64,000 nt of DNA from Vespula vulgaris (GCF_905475345.1 NC_066586.1:8228400-8292399), one strand, 5' to 3'. Counted from the stretch's first letter, positions 1 to 14,259 are shown. Numbers and translations: made by a program. The notes: generated from the sequence alone by a model not told the origin.

Positions 1-71
1 ATTTGATAGAATAAATGACAATGAAAATGAAGATTAATAAACTTTAATATTTGTGTATATTTTTCTTTTTA

Positions 72-646
72 ATTTGTTGTATTAAAATTATATATAAATC
101 ATTCGATTTTTATTAATATTTTAAACAGAAATATAAAAAAAGCAAAATCAAATGGTTACTCATGTTTGTTTTAATATTGAAAGTTTGTTATGGATTTTGC
201 AAATTATGAGAAAATCTTTAAAATGACTTTTTTTCTTATTTCTTGAAACTGAATATCAAATTATCTAAGTTACTTTCTAGTATTCATTAAATAATAATGT
301 TTTCCTCTCATGTAACACTGTTTGATTACAAATACTATTTGTTGTATTAATATTATAAATATATATGTATGTATGTATATACATATATATTTTATTTGTA
401 TTATTATTTTCAACAGAGATATTACGAAAAGAAAAACAGAATCAAATTCTTATTTATATCAATTTAATTTTAAAAGCTTGTAATGAATTTTGCAAATGAT
501 GAAAAAATCTTTAAAACATGAGCGTTTTCTGATTCCTTAATGTTAAAACGGAATATCAAATTTTGTATGTAAATACATTACTTTCTGGTATTAATTAAAT
601 AATAATGTTTTCCTCTCATATAGCACGCCATCGATGTAACACGGAT
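72..646. repeat. Diverged tandem duplication, two ~290 bp units
   Basis: Two copies of one AT-rich unit lie head to tail, about 72-322 and 337-646. Shared anchors in the same order are ATTTGTTGTATTA (72 and 337), GAATATCAAATT (251 and 551) and a 25 bp identical stretch ending TTTTCCTCTCA (286 and 594). The offset grows from 265 to 308 bp, so indels have accumulated. Neither copy has a sustained open frame. It may be an old local duplication or part of a dispersed repeat cut by the window edge. Confidence 0.7.
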
Positions 647-665
647 TACGGATTTTCGTGTTATA
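635..665. repeat. Short inverted repeat (stem-loop)
   Basis: TGTAACACG at 635-643 faces CGTGTTATA at 657-665, with 8 of 9 pairs matching and a 13 bp loop. It sits at the right end of the duplicated unit and could be a remnant of a transposon terminus, but no partner or target duplication was found. Confidence 0.35.
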
Positions 666-691
666 CGAGGGTTATTTGTATACATACAGAA

Positions 692-3600
692 TAAAATAAA
701 AATAAAAAGGAAGAGGAATAAAAATGAAAAGAAAGTACGGATATTGCAGGATCACTCTATCAGAAACCATAATAGCAGGGTCGACATCGCCAACTTGATA
801 GAATCGACCTTGAACCAACTCGAAATGTTTGAAAAGCTCCTCCTCTTCGACCTCCTCTTTCTCCTACTTCTTTCCTTTGATATACCATTCCTACGCTTGG
901 TGTGCTCGCGCGAATCATGTCCTTTAACGAAGCGCGGCAGGATGCGCCGAAGATCAAGATCGCTGCGGACTTAATTGGCTAATTAATAAAGGCCCCTAAT
1001 TACGGCGTAAGTAACGCGCCGTCGTTTTTAGGCGCGCCCCTCGTTATAAAGTGCGCGCACAGGTCGCGCTCGGTTGCGCTTTCTTTTCTCTCCTATATTT
1101 TATTCCTTATTTTCGTTTTTTTTCCCCTTTTTTCCCTTTTCTTTCTTTTTTTTTTCTTTCTTTTCTTATTTTTTTTTTTTACGCGGCCTCCGCGCTGCTA
1201 ACCTTTATTTTTTCTAGTCACTTTCTTCCTATCCTCGTACATCCACCCACGCAACCTTCCTGACCGGAATAAAGATATCGTTGCACATTTTGTCATATGA
1301 ATCTAATTATGAAACTGCATTTGACTTTTGAAACAACTAATTTCGTCTTTTTGTTTTTTATTTACTTTTCTTTTTTTCTTTTCTTTAATTTTCTTTTTTT
1401 TCTTTTTCATTTATTTTTATTAAAAGGAAAAGGAAATCTGATAAAAAAAATTTGAATCCCAATTAAAATTGAAGACAAAAGGAGGATTCTATTTACTTTT
1501 CATTTCTAGTAACTCAAGTCATTTTGATTTCATTTTATATTTATTATATGTACTTGAGGTTTATTTATAGTTTACGTCTGTATGTAAAGATTGTAGACTT
1601 TCCAGTAGATAAATATCTGAAAGTTTATCCCGGTGTCGTAAACAAGTTTATAAGCTTAATTATGCCGATTAAATTCATTCGCACGTTGTCCGGAACGATC
1701 TTCGTTTGTAAATCGAAACAATACGATGGTAGAGTATTATTAAAACTGTTCGAACCTGGTTTCATATTGTACGGTTCTACTACGCCCTCTCGAAATTCCA
1801 AGCCAGGTAGAATTCCTTTGTGCGGAATTTCCGTTGTCCTTATTCGGACGTAAAACCAGCCGGACTTCTGCTTGTTTTGGATCCATTTATTTTCATTTGC
1901 TGACCGCCATAGCCTCTGAGCTGGTAATTAAGGCATACGTTTTAACGAGATCTTGGAAACCAATAATATTTTTAATTGAAAATATCAATCGCATTATTTT
2001 CCAATTAAAAAGGATCCTTTTTCTAAACTTAAATATCATATATCATATAAAGATGATATATATAACAATCATGAGTATTATCTTTGTTAAGAAAATTTTC
2101 TTGTCTAACAATTTCAGGATTGTTAATTTCGTGAAAAAATTTCTACCTTAGCTAATTACCGCGACTAATTACGGCGATTTGTATTTTCTCTTCGCTTTGG
2201 TAACTTCATAAGCTTTTGAGGTTCGCAGACTTTGGCTGGCGAAGACACGAGGTCATTAAAGTGACAGGTGATGGTTTCCAATTAACTTCTGATTGCACGC
2301 ATTTCTTCAGGACTTCCGCAAAACACTTTCGTGGTGAATTCACGATTTGCTTTTTATCGTCGACTTTTTTATCGATCACGACGGTCATGAACACGCGATA
2401 ATTCTTGACCGTACGATGGCTCTATCAACATCTATTAACTCGATAGCAGAGAATACGAAAAATAAACAACGAATTCTAGGAAGAAACAATGAGAAAACAT
2501 CGATCACTAATTAATTTCCATTTTAACGTACATGCAATGTAGACGATTTCTCGAGGTATTTAATTTCAAATCTCAGCACAATTAAATATGAATACGAATG
2601 CCTCCGACGATTTATCTATCGAATTTACGTTTCTCTCTTATCGCAAGCGCATGATTCTTTCTAAAATTTAAATCGTACTGAAATTGTTAAAGTTCGCGCG
2701 ACTCTTGACTCTCGCTACCGATAAAAGAAATCTCTAATTTTAATAAGATGATTTCACAATTAATCGTATCGCGCGCTCAAGAAAAACGTAATAATTTAAA
2801 AAGATGGTAGATATCATTGAGCTACTTTATAGGATCGTGCTGTCTTTTTTGTTTCCTTTTTTGTTTCCTTTTTTTTTTCTTTTTTTTTTTTAACACGAAT
2901 CGAAACTTATATAGAAGCGATATTACAGTGTGAGTGTACTATCAATTTCAATCTTTCATGACCGATAAGCAGGCGCCATGATTCCGAGGTTAGACGCAAA
3001 AAATTCTTTCGCGTATCGATCAAATTCGATACTTATCCATATCTGCAAGCGATTTTTCATTTGTGAAAAATCACAAAAATATTATTTCATCGAATGATCG
3101 AGCTCGAAGCAGTTAATTTTCATTTCTTTACACATCGATATTATCGATAACATATATAAGTAAAATATACGATTTTAATCCTTCATTCGGTTGACAAAAT
3201 CCATATATTCATAAAGACGTATGAGATGTAACCTTCGCAAACGTTATCGAGACCAGGACTACCGAATAATTTTACATTAAGAGCGATAAAAGTTTCGAGA
3301 TCGAGAGTGGTTGTTATCTAATGTCACTTTTTAACAGTACCTAAATTATAGTAATATTAGACATTGCTTAGCTTCGTATAACGACGATAACGAAAGAAAA
3401 TGAGATCGAGTTCGACCATTGGCCTCATTTCGTTATCATACCTTGCTCCGGTCACGTGAAATATTCTCAAGGTATCAAGAAAAAGACACTCGATCATTGT
3501 GGACTATTAAAGATTCAACGATCAAATTTCAACGATTAAGACGAATTAAGTGAACGTTCCTAATTTTTATTTGACAGATCGTTGAGATGATGATAAGAAA

Positions 3601-5256
3601 CAAACTAGTTGATCAACTTTTAATCAGTTCGATTTATTATTACACATAAAACTTACATGATCGCAATAAAAGAAGATAAGATAGCTAACATAAATATGAC
3701 TTACATAATTACTAAAGAAACGTAATAATGTAAAGAAACAGAAATAGAATATAACATAGTTGTTAAATATTCGCAATAGATATCAAAAAATGTTTCGATC
3801 TTTAACGATTGGTATACAACGTCGTATCAAGTAGTGTTAAATGCGTGTTTGCTTTTATATCGTATTCTTTAACGTCCTAGAAATAACATTTTATGCATTA
3901 GCATTAAAATCAACAAGACATATTGTATTTATGTTCGCTGTCGGTGAAAATATTAAGTGTCATAAACGTTCAAAAGAGGGAAATAAGTTTTACATCATTG
4001 CTTCGTGTAATCCTATCCACTTAAGTATTCTCTTCCCAGCTTTTCCAACAAATGGTCACTTCTATGTTCTTCTTTACTCTGTCTGACGTTTATTTTTGAA
4101 ATCGGAGGAATATTTATGACGTAAGATCGTAAAGAAACAATTTTTCTTAGACTTTCCAATGCACCCTCTAGAAAGTGCTTCTCAGGATCGCATTTTTTCT
4201 CACCCTCAACGATAAGGACGTCGACCTTTCCTCCTATTCCTTCGAAAGATGTCCGTCGGCATCAAAGCGTGTACAGATCGCTCGATGAAATAGCAAGAAA
4301 CCTTGGCCACTGGATGCTGGCGTCTCTGAAGCAATTTATGATTTAATAGAACGAAGGTCAACGCCGAGAGAGAATGAAAGAAGAAAAAAAGAAAAAAGAT
4401 AAAGACGTAACACCCTGTGCACGTAATAAAGTAAATCTTTCCAAGACTAAGTTGGTTATTCGATTCTACATGAAAAAAAAAAAGAAAAAAGAACAAGAAG
4501 AAGCCTTTTTTTCAAACTTAATTTATTCGTCGAGAAGGATGCCTTTGATTTGAAGTTCGAACTTCTGAGTCTGTAAAAAAAAAAAAAAAGAAAAGAAAAA
4601 GATAAAAATAAATAAATAAAATTTCGATTGTTCGAAGAAAAAAAAAAAGAAAAAGAAGAACGATCTTTTCAGGCAGAGAAGACTATCGAGACGATAAGAT
4701 AGGTGTCAAGAACCCCCGAAATTCCTACGAACTGTTTAATCAGCTTATCATCGACTATCTCAAGCTATGAGCATTCCTCACTACCTGTGCTCGGTGATAC
4801 TGAGATAGTGAGTAAACTGTGTAAAACGATTTAATAGAGAGATAGAACGGGATCTTAATGAAGACATATCAACGTTTTTCGATATATGTACGTACTTACG
4901 TATTGCAATAGAAAAGAAAGGAAGGTAAAGACGAGAGATAAGAAAAGATATATTTATCTTGGAATCACGAAAGAGGTAGAGAGACAGAGAAAACATTTAC
5001 TTTATTTCTTTTATACGTAATCATCTTAGAATTAGATCAATCTCAGTCTTTACGAGTCCTATCGATCTAGAATCAGTTTAGAAGAAGTAAAATTCAATCG
5101 AATATCCAAATATTTTTTAGTTTAAATATTATTTTTCTTTGGTTTATTCTAATAGCATCTTTGAATCCGAATAGTTACGAATTAATTAGATGAGAAGCTT
5201 TTTATGAAAAAACAAATCATCGGTATTCTCGTATGACCTCTAAACCTTAAATGGAT
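692..5256. other. No recognisable gene
   Basis: AT-rich noncoding-looking sequence. Open frames at 1051-1263 and 4206-4496 are made of poly-T or poly-A runs read as Phe/Leu. The frames at 1524-1853 and 3841-4086 have no low-complexity problem but match no family I recognise, lack neighbouring exons and have ordinary AT-rich composition, so I do not call them genes. A small CpG-rich patch lies at 1005-1080. Poly-T runs occur at about 2850-2890 and poly-A runs at about 4570-4660. Confidence 0.5.
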
Positions 5257-5258
5257 TC

Positions 5259-5311
<53 letters not shown>

Positions 5312-5327
5312 CTCTTTCTCTGTCTCT
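5257..5327. repeat. (CT)n microsatellite
   Basis: Nearly pure CT dinucleotides to about 5307, then interrupted by TTT and TGT. Confidence 0.9.
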
Positions 5328-5967
5328 ATTTCTTCACTCGCTGAGATAACGTCGTTAAATGAGTCACGGTAAAAATGAATAATTTAAAAACCCTTAACTC
5401 CGATGAGCGATTCAAAAATCATTAAAGAGTAACCATAGACGGTTGCGTAAAGAAGGTGACTTTATCGGAGGCATCGTAGTAAAACTCGCGATAAATTTGC
5501 CGCTACGATCGTTTCGAGAGATTGCCTCGCACGGCTTTTCCATACTCCTTTGAGTCTTAAACAGTTCTCATCCTGTCTCTTAAAACACATTTCGAGATAG
5601 AAAGAAGGACAAAAAGAGAGAGTTTTGACCACGATACTCTCTTTTGTCGGTTCCACTGTGCCGGATCGTTGCGAAATTTTGAAACTCCTTTTCTAAGTAT
5701 TTTTAATACAGGGAATCTTTTCTACAATGGTAAGCTCGCAATCCTAGGGCCTCTTTCTCTCTACCTGATTAATATCTCCCCTTCTCTCAATGAGAAGAGC
5801 GTCATCGAGTCTCAATGGACCTGCTAGCGATTATTTCGAGATTTACGAGACGACATGTGGCTCTACTTCGAGGAGAAACAACGAAAAAAGAGAAAAAAAG
5901 GAAGAGAGGAAAAAAGGAAACGATGGCTTGTGGCCTTTCTCTTTTTATTTCTTTCTCCTCGTATATT

Positions 5968-6290
5968 CTCTCTCTCTCTGTCTATCTATCTATCTGTCTA
6001 TCTATCTATCTATCTCTTTCTATCTACCTCTCTCTCTATTTATCCTGTATGTGTTTCTATCTTTGTCTCCTTGTCTCTCTCTCTCTCTCTCTCTCTTTCC
6101 TTCTTTCTTTCCACAGTTCCGAGTGGATGGGGGTTCTAAAGTGACACTTTGGGGCGTAGCTCGACACTTTTATGGACCCCATACCAGACTCCTCCTCCCT
6201 CTCTTTTTCTCTTTTCTCTCTCTCTCTCACTCTGTCTCTCTCTTTCTCTCTCTCTCTCTTCCTTTCTCTTATTCGCTTTTTTCTTCCTTC
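5968..6290. repeat. Polypyrimidine block with (CTAT)n and (CT)n
   Basis: Two long pyrimidine tracts. The first, 5968-6110, contains CTAT tetranucleotides with CTGT variants and then CT dinucleotides. The second, 6180-6290, is CT/TTTC. They are separated by about 70 bp of unique sequence. Open frames across it encode only Ser/Leu/Phe or Arg/Glu strings and are artefacts. Confidence 0.85.
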
Positions 6291-8423
6291 TTAAGCGAAA
6301 ACAGACTACTCGAGAGAAAAAGAGAAGTCTGACAGAGCGGCAAATCGAGAAAGTGTCCACTTGTCGTCTACTCGAAATCATGCTTCTAATGTGAACTCCA
6401 TCGCTTGGGTTAGAATGAAAAAGAGAAAAGGAAGATCTCTTAGCTGATTTCGTCGATGAAGAGAAAGTCTTATCTCTTAACTATAAGTTTAAATCATCTT
6501 GCGGAAGTTTGTCGCGTAATCATCGTAAAGGGCGCGAAAAATTTATGAAATTTTCTAAGATGTACATGTATACATACATATGTAATACTCGAAGTCAAGT
6601 GCAAACGCGACAACGACACAAACGGTGTGACTCTCGTAGTTTTGATATCTGCTAAAATAAATATGAATATCAAGTGGACGTTAAGTAAATCATTGACGAA
6701 ACGTACAGCTGTGAGTCGCCATGACGGCGGCGGCAAGACTATTATCGGAAAGACGACAGATAGACAAGTATCGTGGCCCGTTCGATTGTAAAAGCATGTG
6801 ATTAAAATTACCTTGAGATCCGGCAGCCGATAATGATCGTGCTCGCTTAACGGCCAAACCAACCATAATGTTCTCGCACGACCCATTTACTTTTTTTCTT
6901 TTCATTAAAGATATACATTTGTATTATATAATATGAAATCGAGTGAATCGTAAAGGAGACTTTTTATTGATATCGATATTATATGAAACTGACAAACGAC
7001 AACTTTTATTTTTTCATCCATCTTTTTGTTATTCGTTTAGACAAAAGAAAAGGAAAAAACCCGACGGAAATGAAGTCGTGTGAGTTTCAAAGGAAAAAAA
7101 AAAGAGAAAGAGAGAGGAAAAAAATACGTTCGATCTTGAAGACCCATTGTAAAAACACGTGTCAATTCGGACTTCATTTTTTTCTACGTTGACGTTGTAA
7201 GAAAAAGTTTTCCAAATGTATTGGAGCCATAATCATTCTTGACAAAAGATATAGTAAGGAGCACATGCTGTGTGCGTTGGAAAAAAGGAAGTGTTGCAAA
7301 TGTTACCGTCCACTACTGACCAATACCAGAGGTAATAAAAGGATTTATTACGGATATTCTTTCGGTATCCGGTACCGTTAGGAACCAATAGGGACAAGGA
7401 AAACTGGCTGTTGCCAACTAGGAGGATAAATATGCCATTTAACCGTACCTTCTCAGGTATCTAAGCAAAAACCTATTTTAAAGATATATTCTTTTCTAAG
7501 ATTATGATCCAACCTAACTGTACTGTCCCATTTACCTTAATTCCACGAAACTTAACGCAAGGATTGAAGCAATACTTAAATTCAAGTAATATCAAATTAG
7601 AATTTTACTTAGTAATAAAAAAAAAATGTAAAGTTCGCGTAATTATACTCGATTACTTTGCAAAATAGAAAGCACGTGGTTATTTAAGAATTTGAAAAAT
7701 AAGACTTTGGAACGGTATGGGAGAGTTTAGAAAGTGAAATGCCATGTGGTTTGACTAATTTAAGATATGTATTAAAAAAAAAAAATTATACAAAAGTAAA
7801 TTTATAACCTAACGATAACAATGAAAATCTGTGTTGTTTAGAAAATACTCATAAAATTTCGGTTTGTAATTTGGACCTAAACAAGTACCTTCAAAGATAT
7901 TGGCATTTACAATTGAGCGTTTAAAATTGATGGCTTTCTATTCCAATCGTTATTTTTATTGACCCGTGTAAAAATAATATAATAAAATTATTTAATTAAT
8001 ACGATATTGCTTTGTGGAAACTAATTTGACGTTAGATTTAAAAGAAGAGAAATCTCAGAACAGAAATGTGAACGTGTCCAATGACATTAGAAACGACAAA
8101 TTTTCTTCCAACGAAGGTAGACGCTGGTTGACCTTGCGTTCGCGGTCATCCGCCATCCGGTTATTCGCACGGTAGTGACGGATAAGAGAAACACGGAGAT
8201 GGAGAAGGGCGTGGAGACGCGCATGCTCGGATCAACTTAGTTACCTCCTTCGTTTCCATCTTTCCCTATTCATCTTCTTTTTAATGGACCAACGTATTTA
8301 TCGCTGTCAGTAAGATCACGGATCAACAAAAATATCCAAGACTAATTTCTAACATCGTATGCTAGATGAACCATTCAAATGATCTTTTTTTTTTTTTTTG
8401 TAACTATTCTAGACTTTCATTAA

Positions 8424-8474
8424 AAGTTATAATATCGTTAGATAAGTTATAATATCGTTAAAAAGTTATAATTT
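8424..8474. repeat. 20 bp tandem repeat, 2.5 copies
   Basis: The unit AAGTTATAATATCGTTAGAT is repeated at 8424 and 8444 (last bases changed), followed by a partial copy at 8464. Confidence 0.75.
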
Positions 8475-9427
8475 ACGGCTTCCAAGGAAAAAGCACAAAG
8501 CTTCTTCGTAATCGTTTCTTTTCATATCGAAAAAATTTGAAAGGAAACTCGACTAGAAATTCCGTTGAGATTTATTTATACGCTCTTTGTTAAATCGGCC
8601 GTCGGATGTCGTTTGTTTCTCACCGTGATCGAGTTTCATAGGAAATCGAGAGTAATAAAATCGATTGGTTACCCGTATACACATATACATACGTTTATAT
8701 TCGAAAAGCCTTGCCTTCGTTATTAAAGCCGGATAAAAAGATACGTTTCGAAGATCTGTGAAGAAAAAAAAAAGTTGTTCTTCAAAGGACAGACATCTAC
8801 GAAGAATGATCCATAGATCGTTTGTATCAATCTCGTTCTCGTTGATGCCTATAACTAATTGCTCGTTCCGATTAATAAAGTCATACGAACGAATTAAAAT
8901 TAACGCAAAACAAAAAAGAGAAAGTTATAGAAAAAAAAAATGGTTAGTTTTTACCCTAGAACATTGAACAATAATGGAGGATAGAAATAAGAGAAAAAAA
9001 AGAAGAAGATGGCGAAGGAGGACGGGATAGCAAGAAACGTTTTCTGTCTCTCTACGATCCATCGCCACGTCTGGCCACGTCTTTACGGTAATGTCAAAGA
9101 TGCGTTTCGAATAATCCATCAACCAATCCATGGTCTATCTCTCTCGTTCTCTCTACTTCAACTACCACAACTGTCAACTACTATTACTACTATCTCTTTT
9201 CTTCCTCAAGCTCGTCAAGATTTACCGTCAGATAGTTCCCTTCGGCACCGAAAAGGGATGTAATCCTGTGGGATTTATCCTCTTGGATCAACTCTCTTTG
9301 AACGTCCATCGGTCCTCACTCTACTCTGTAGAAAAGAAGATGCGTATCCATCGATAAGATCTTCTTCCATGGATCGCTAAAATTCGTGAGGTTCCTTAAC
9401 ATTTTTTTTTTCTTGATGAGTAGAACA

Positions 9428-9429
<2 letters not shown>

Positions 9430-9481
<52 letters not shown>
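9430..9481. repeat. (GA)n microsatellite
   Basis: Uninterrupted GA dinucleotides. Confidence 0.95.
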
Positions 9482-9484
<3 letters not shown>

Positions 9485-10773
9485 GACTCATGGCCGATCT
9501 CAAACTCGGGACTTCTTACTCGCTAGCAGAATATCGTGTTTCCGGGCAGAAGCACGAACGGAGGCTCGCCCTTGAGAAGGCAAGAATGTAAATACGTTGC
9601 TAAAAATACGAACGTCTTCCTTCGTCGAAGTCTCTTCCCATAACGATTAGCACGTTCGTACGTACATATGTACATATGTACACCTGTTTAAATGTACAAC
9701 CGATATTACGAAATTAAGTCGTATCGTCAATTGATACTTTAACCTCGTTTTATTCTTTTGTCTTTTTTTTTTTTTAATTCTTTTTTTTTCTTTTTCTTTC
9801 TTTTTTTTCCTTTTTTTTGCTTTTCGCCTTTCATTTTTTTTTCTTCAACAATGTTCTTTTAACAAACTTTTAAGAATATTTACTCTTCCGATCCAGGGAA
9901 TATCTGAGGTACTTTTTTTAAACGATAAATAAAGGAAAGTTTCAACAATGGGCCCACGTCGAATAACTAACATGAACCAGCTGATCCTGTCGAGTCAAGT
10001 TTTCACAGGTGCGATTTTCAAAAAGGCTGAGAGAGTTCCGGTAGATTTTTGAGAATCCCTGAAACCGGCCTCGACCATCGCTATTGCCGTTTGGAAAGCA
10101 TAAGATTTACGACCTCGGGGAATTCTATTGAAACTATAAAAATCAAGATTATTAAGTGAAAGTAATTTTTACTAAATATATCAATTAGATATGGGATATT
10201 TAAAAGAATAACACTTGATTCGTTATTATTTTTTAATTTATTTAATTTGTTTATGTTACTAAATAAATAAAAAAAAAACAATTACTATAAGTTAACATTA
10301 ATCTAATGACTCCGATTTCGATAATTATGAAAGAAGAAATCCATGATCCGTCATTTTCACGAGTTTAATGGTTCTTCGGCGTAAATGGAATCGTTTGATT
10401 CGTTCGAAATTATACTCTTATCGTACCTCGATATCCGTGTCTCGTATTTCAGCTGATTTTCGTGAGACAACGGCAACGTTTTACTGGTGAAAAACGTCGA
10501 AAAATTACCGTCGTACGTAACTTTCTTTCTAAGAGTCAGATTTATGGGAGATTAGCGATAAAAGATTCGTGAATGTTTGTTGGGAGGGGACAACCGTTTC
10601 GCGACCTTTGAAACTGGATCGATCTCCAGCGCTATCAAGTTTCAAACTGACTTTTTAGGACCAGAATGCGCCGCGCGGTGCTTCCGAACGAGCTAGCCGA
10701 GTGTGAACTGTCAGGGGTGATCTGCCTCCGCAAGTTTTCCTCCGACTTCTCGTAAGTTTACCGCCGTAACTCG

Positions 10774-10805
<32 letters not shown>

Positions 10806-12309
10806 CCTCTCTCTCCTTCTCACCGTCTTTTACCGTGCCACGAGCAAAGAATTCGAGCCGAGGATTTAACTCGTTTCTTTCGGTAATTGCAAATCGTCAG
10901 GATTTTCCAAAAACAAAAAAGCAAATTTCGTCCACGCTCGATTTACATTCTCGTTATTGTCGAATCCATATTTTACTTACACTCGGTCAAGTTTCACACC
11001 CGGTAACGATGAGAAGATAGGACGAAAATTTCATCGAGAATTTGAGCAAAATTATTTCTTTCTATTCGTTCCTTTGTTAGATTTCTCTGTCTACTATGTC
11101 TCGATCAAATTTTTATACGAAACTCTATTACGATTTGTTTATCGATCCTTTTCGATTTTTGTTGTAATTTAAAGAAATTTAGAATATTTAATCTTTTTCT
11201 TACTATGATGTGAAAAAAAAAACCCTTCGGAAATTACATACAACTTTAACCACAAGTAACGGAGATCAAAAGATCAACCGTCGAACGTCCTATTTGACCT
11301 CTCTAGCTGCTTATCGACCTCCGCAGTAGTCCCCTTTTTTTCCTCTTCTCGGGCTCACAATGCTATACTACGGACCTTTTTTTTCACCGTGATATCTACT
11401 ATCTATGCATAACTAACCTAATGGTCTACGAGATACAAGCGAGCTGCGATTGCACGAACAGCTCTAAAAAGAAGTATAACTGTCCGTACTGTTTTTATAT
11501 TTTCAGCTTACTCATTTATTATCGTCGATAATATGTAAAAAAGTATTTAAATAATAAATGCATAACTTGACTCTATGCCGTTCGTTTCTGCATACAAAAA
11601 TAATTTGCGTCATGTAAAGTATCGAGAAGGGCAATTCGTTTTCCGACTAATGGCAAATAATTTTGATTATCATTAAAAAAGAATATATTATTATCTTTCA
11701 TCCTTAATTTTTGTACCCAAAGTACCCAAAGATTAAATAACAATTTTTATCGAAATCCAACATATCGAAGAATTTACCGACCAGTCAGGTAAAAGATCAG
11801 TTAACTAAGGGTCTATCGACACAAACAATAAGCTATTACTCATAGTCCCTTAAACATTATCCTATTGAATTTAATAAAGCAGTTAGGACAGGTCACTTCA
11901 AACAGTCCGAAAGAAAAGGCATAATATTCTTAAGGTTAAAAGAATTAACGACGTAAGCAATATAAAAGAAAATCTTCAGCAAATTCTCTTTTGTTGGCTT
12001 AACAATATAAACCTTCGTAAATCCATAGCATATTTTATCATCAGTAGACATAAATATTTTTCAAATTTTTCTCGAAGTCTATTATATATCTTAAAATCTT
12101 TTTAAATTACCGTTTAAATACAACAAACGAGTATATAACAATATTTAAACGACATCGTAAAATATTATTTGAACTTTCGAATGAATCATAGAAATTGTCG
12201 GGGGAAAAAAAAACACACAAAAAAAGAAAAAGAAATAGGAGAAAAAAAAAATACCATCGTTCTATATGAGAATGAACGCGTAGGAGATTCGATTTCGCAA
12301 CATTTCGTA

Positions 12310-12660
12310 GTCAGCTCTCTCGTGGGCGTCGAACACGCGCGTCAATTGTTCAGTGGCGCCTCTTTCGCGCGTCACTCGAACCCGTCGCTTCGATGCGCAA
12401 GTACCGCGTCGGACCGCAGTGCGCACCTTTGGTAGGCCACGCCAGAAAAGTAGTTCCGAGCGACAAATGGACACGAAAAATCTCTCGAAGTACATCAAGA
12501 CACTCGCCGATATTACTTCATACGATCTCCTGCAAGCTCCCACGAATAAACGAACGTGAATTTTCCCTTGGCGTTAACATAATTTTTGCAAAAAGTTGAA
12601 CATTATGGAAGAGAGCTGTGGCGGGCGCGGCCCCCCACGCGGCATGTACAGGGCCGTACT
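12310..12660. promoter_or_regulatory. CpG-rich patch, possible distal promoter or enhancer
   Basis: The stretch is clearly richer in CpG than its flanks, with a C-run core near 12630 (GGCGCGGCCCCCCACGCGG) and many CGCG words near 12340-12425. The overlapping open frames on both strands (12262-12599) are short and Arg-rich, as expected for CpG-rich DNA. It lies 5 kb upstream of the predicted Myc start. No TATA box or supported transcription start was identified. Confidence 0.2.
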
Positions 12661-14224
12661 ATGTAACTTGAATGATAGGGTACTCTCGTAGATCATTCTT
12701 TGAAAATAATTTTTTTTTATTCGATAACAAACTTTGTACGTTTTAATAATAAAGCGATAAAATTATAATCTGTTGATTTGTTTTATTTATTTAATCATAA
12801 AATATATTTAATATCTATATATACAAGTAATTGTACATATATTTTTTGTATAACAATTTTCCATTTTTCGCATATATCATATATATATGTATGTATATGT
12901 ATAAAATTTATATATATATATATAATTTTAGATAGAATAGAATACATGCATTTCTCTCTACATTACGGAGGCCATATAATAGTCGAGTAGTCGTTAAGAG
13001 AAGGATGGTATATGCGCGTATTCGCAATATTACAACATCGACTGCAACACGCTCGAGGTACGGCGGACACCTGACATATTAGAAATGGACATGGAATGTC
13101 GCTCTGTTATACGTTATGTACTCGCAGTGTTTCGTCTTTGAAGAATTTGAATCACCATTTAATCTTCCTAACATCAAAATATCTTTATCTATTGTATTAT
13201 TAATCCTCAAGATATGAAAAATAAACGAACGATTAAATATATACATAAATATATTCATAAACATAATTTTTACACGTCGACATCTTTTTTTTCGTACATT
13301 TAATAGTACATAGATTTTATTTCCTTAACGAAATATTGAAAAGATATTCATACATACACAGATTGTGTATATATATATATATATGTATATAGATTAGAAG
13401 ACGGTGGAAGTGACATAACGAGAGGCTATCTCAAGCGCGCTTTCCGCGTCGACTCGGATTGCACAATGTTATGTGTCAAGGGCTAAGCCGTTGGCGCGCA
13501 TACGTTTGTGAAAAAATGATAACTCATTTTGTTGCGCGTGCATGCAAATCGTCGTATGATAATGACGATGCTCGATATCGTATAGATAATTGTATAGGTA
13601 TAAATTTCTTCGCTATCTTCGTTTAACAAATTTTAACTATCAAAGTATTTACTTAATATTTCAAATAAAAATAAATTCCTTTGAATTCATGGTAGCATCG
13701 TCTACGTCTACGATGATTTGATGGAAGTCGTGGCATCCGAGCAACCCTCTAGCGTCACTCGGCCGACGACGAGTAGAGTCGGTCATTGACGTGCGACGAA
13801 TCGATGCTTAGAGTCTAGTATCTGCTAACGCGTTTAGCGTGTCTCCTTCGACGAAGATTCTGCTCCGCTAAGCTCTCTCCTCCACGGGACGGCACGTTTT
13901 TGATCGATCGATGCTAGCACGCGTTTACTATACATACATACATAGATACTAGACATCTCTACACCCAACACAGAGCCATCATCGATATATCGATAATATC
14001 GCCTAATCTTTTGCCACTATGGTTTCGAAGTGGATAAAGTCAAAGAGTCTACGCCATTGGCCTAGTCGAGACTGTCGCAAGATTTTAATTAAAAACTCAA
14101 AGGGTTATATACAAAGCGTGGACGGCTTCCAAGTAACCAGCGTTTATTACAAAAACGATAGACTCACGTCTCTCGTTTGAGAATCGAAAGGTCCACGTGT
14201 TTGGTAGAGAGAGAAAGGAGATGC

Positions 14225-14259
<35 letters not shown>

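Larger units (their letters stand above)
5328..9429. other. No recognisable gene
   Basis: Mixed AT-rich sequence. All longer open frames overlap pyrimidine repeats (5790-6394) or are short and unrecognised. The block 7240-7480 has a less AT-rich texture than its surroundings, with a short palindrome CGGTACCG near 7371, and may be a transposon remnant, but no termini were identified. A GC-richer patch lies at about 8110-8240. Confidence 0.5.

Noticed and set aside
1524..1853. 109-codon open frame
   Set aside because: No family resemblance and no splice context; chance frames of this length are expected in 64 kb.
5790..6394. Open frames up to 180 codons over the pyrimidine block
   Set aside because: They consist of Ser/Leu/Tyr/Phe strings produced by CT and CTAT microsatellites.
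9490..9560. Minus-strand sequence resembling a tRNA or tRNA-derived SINE (GTCCCGAGTTTGAGATCGGCC)
   Set aside because: The T-arm has only four pairs with an 8-base loop, and no cloverleaf or A box can be drawn.
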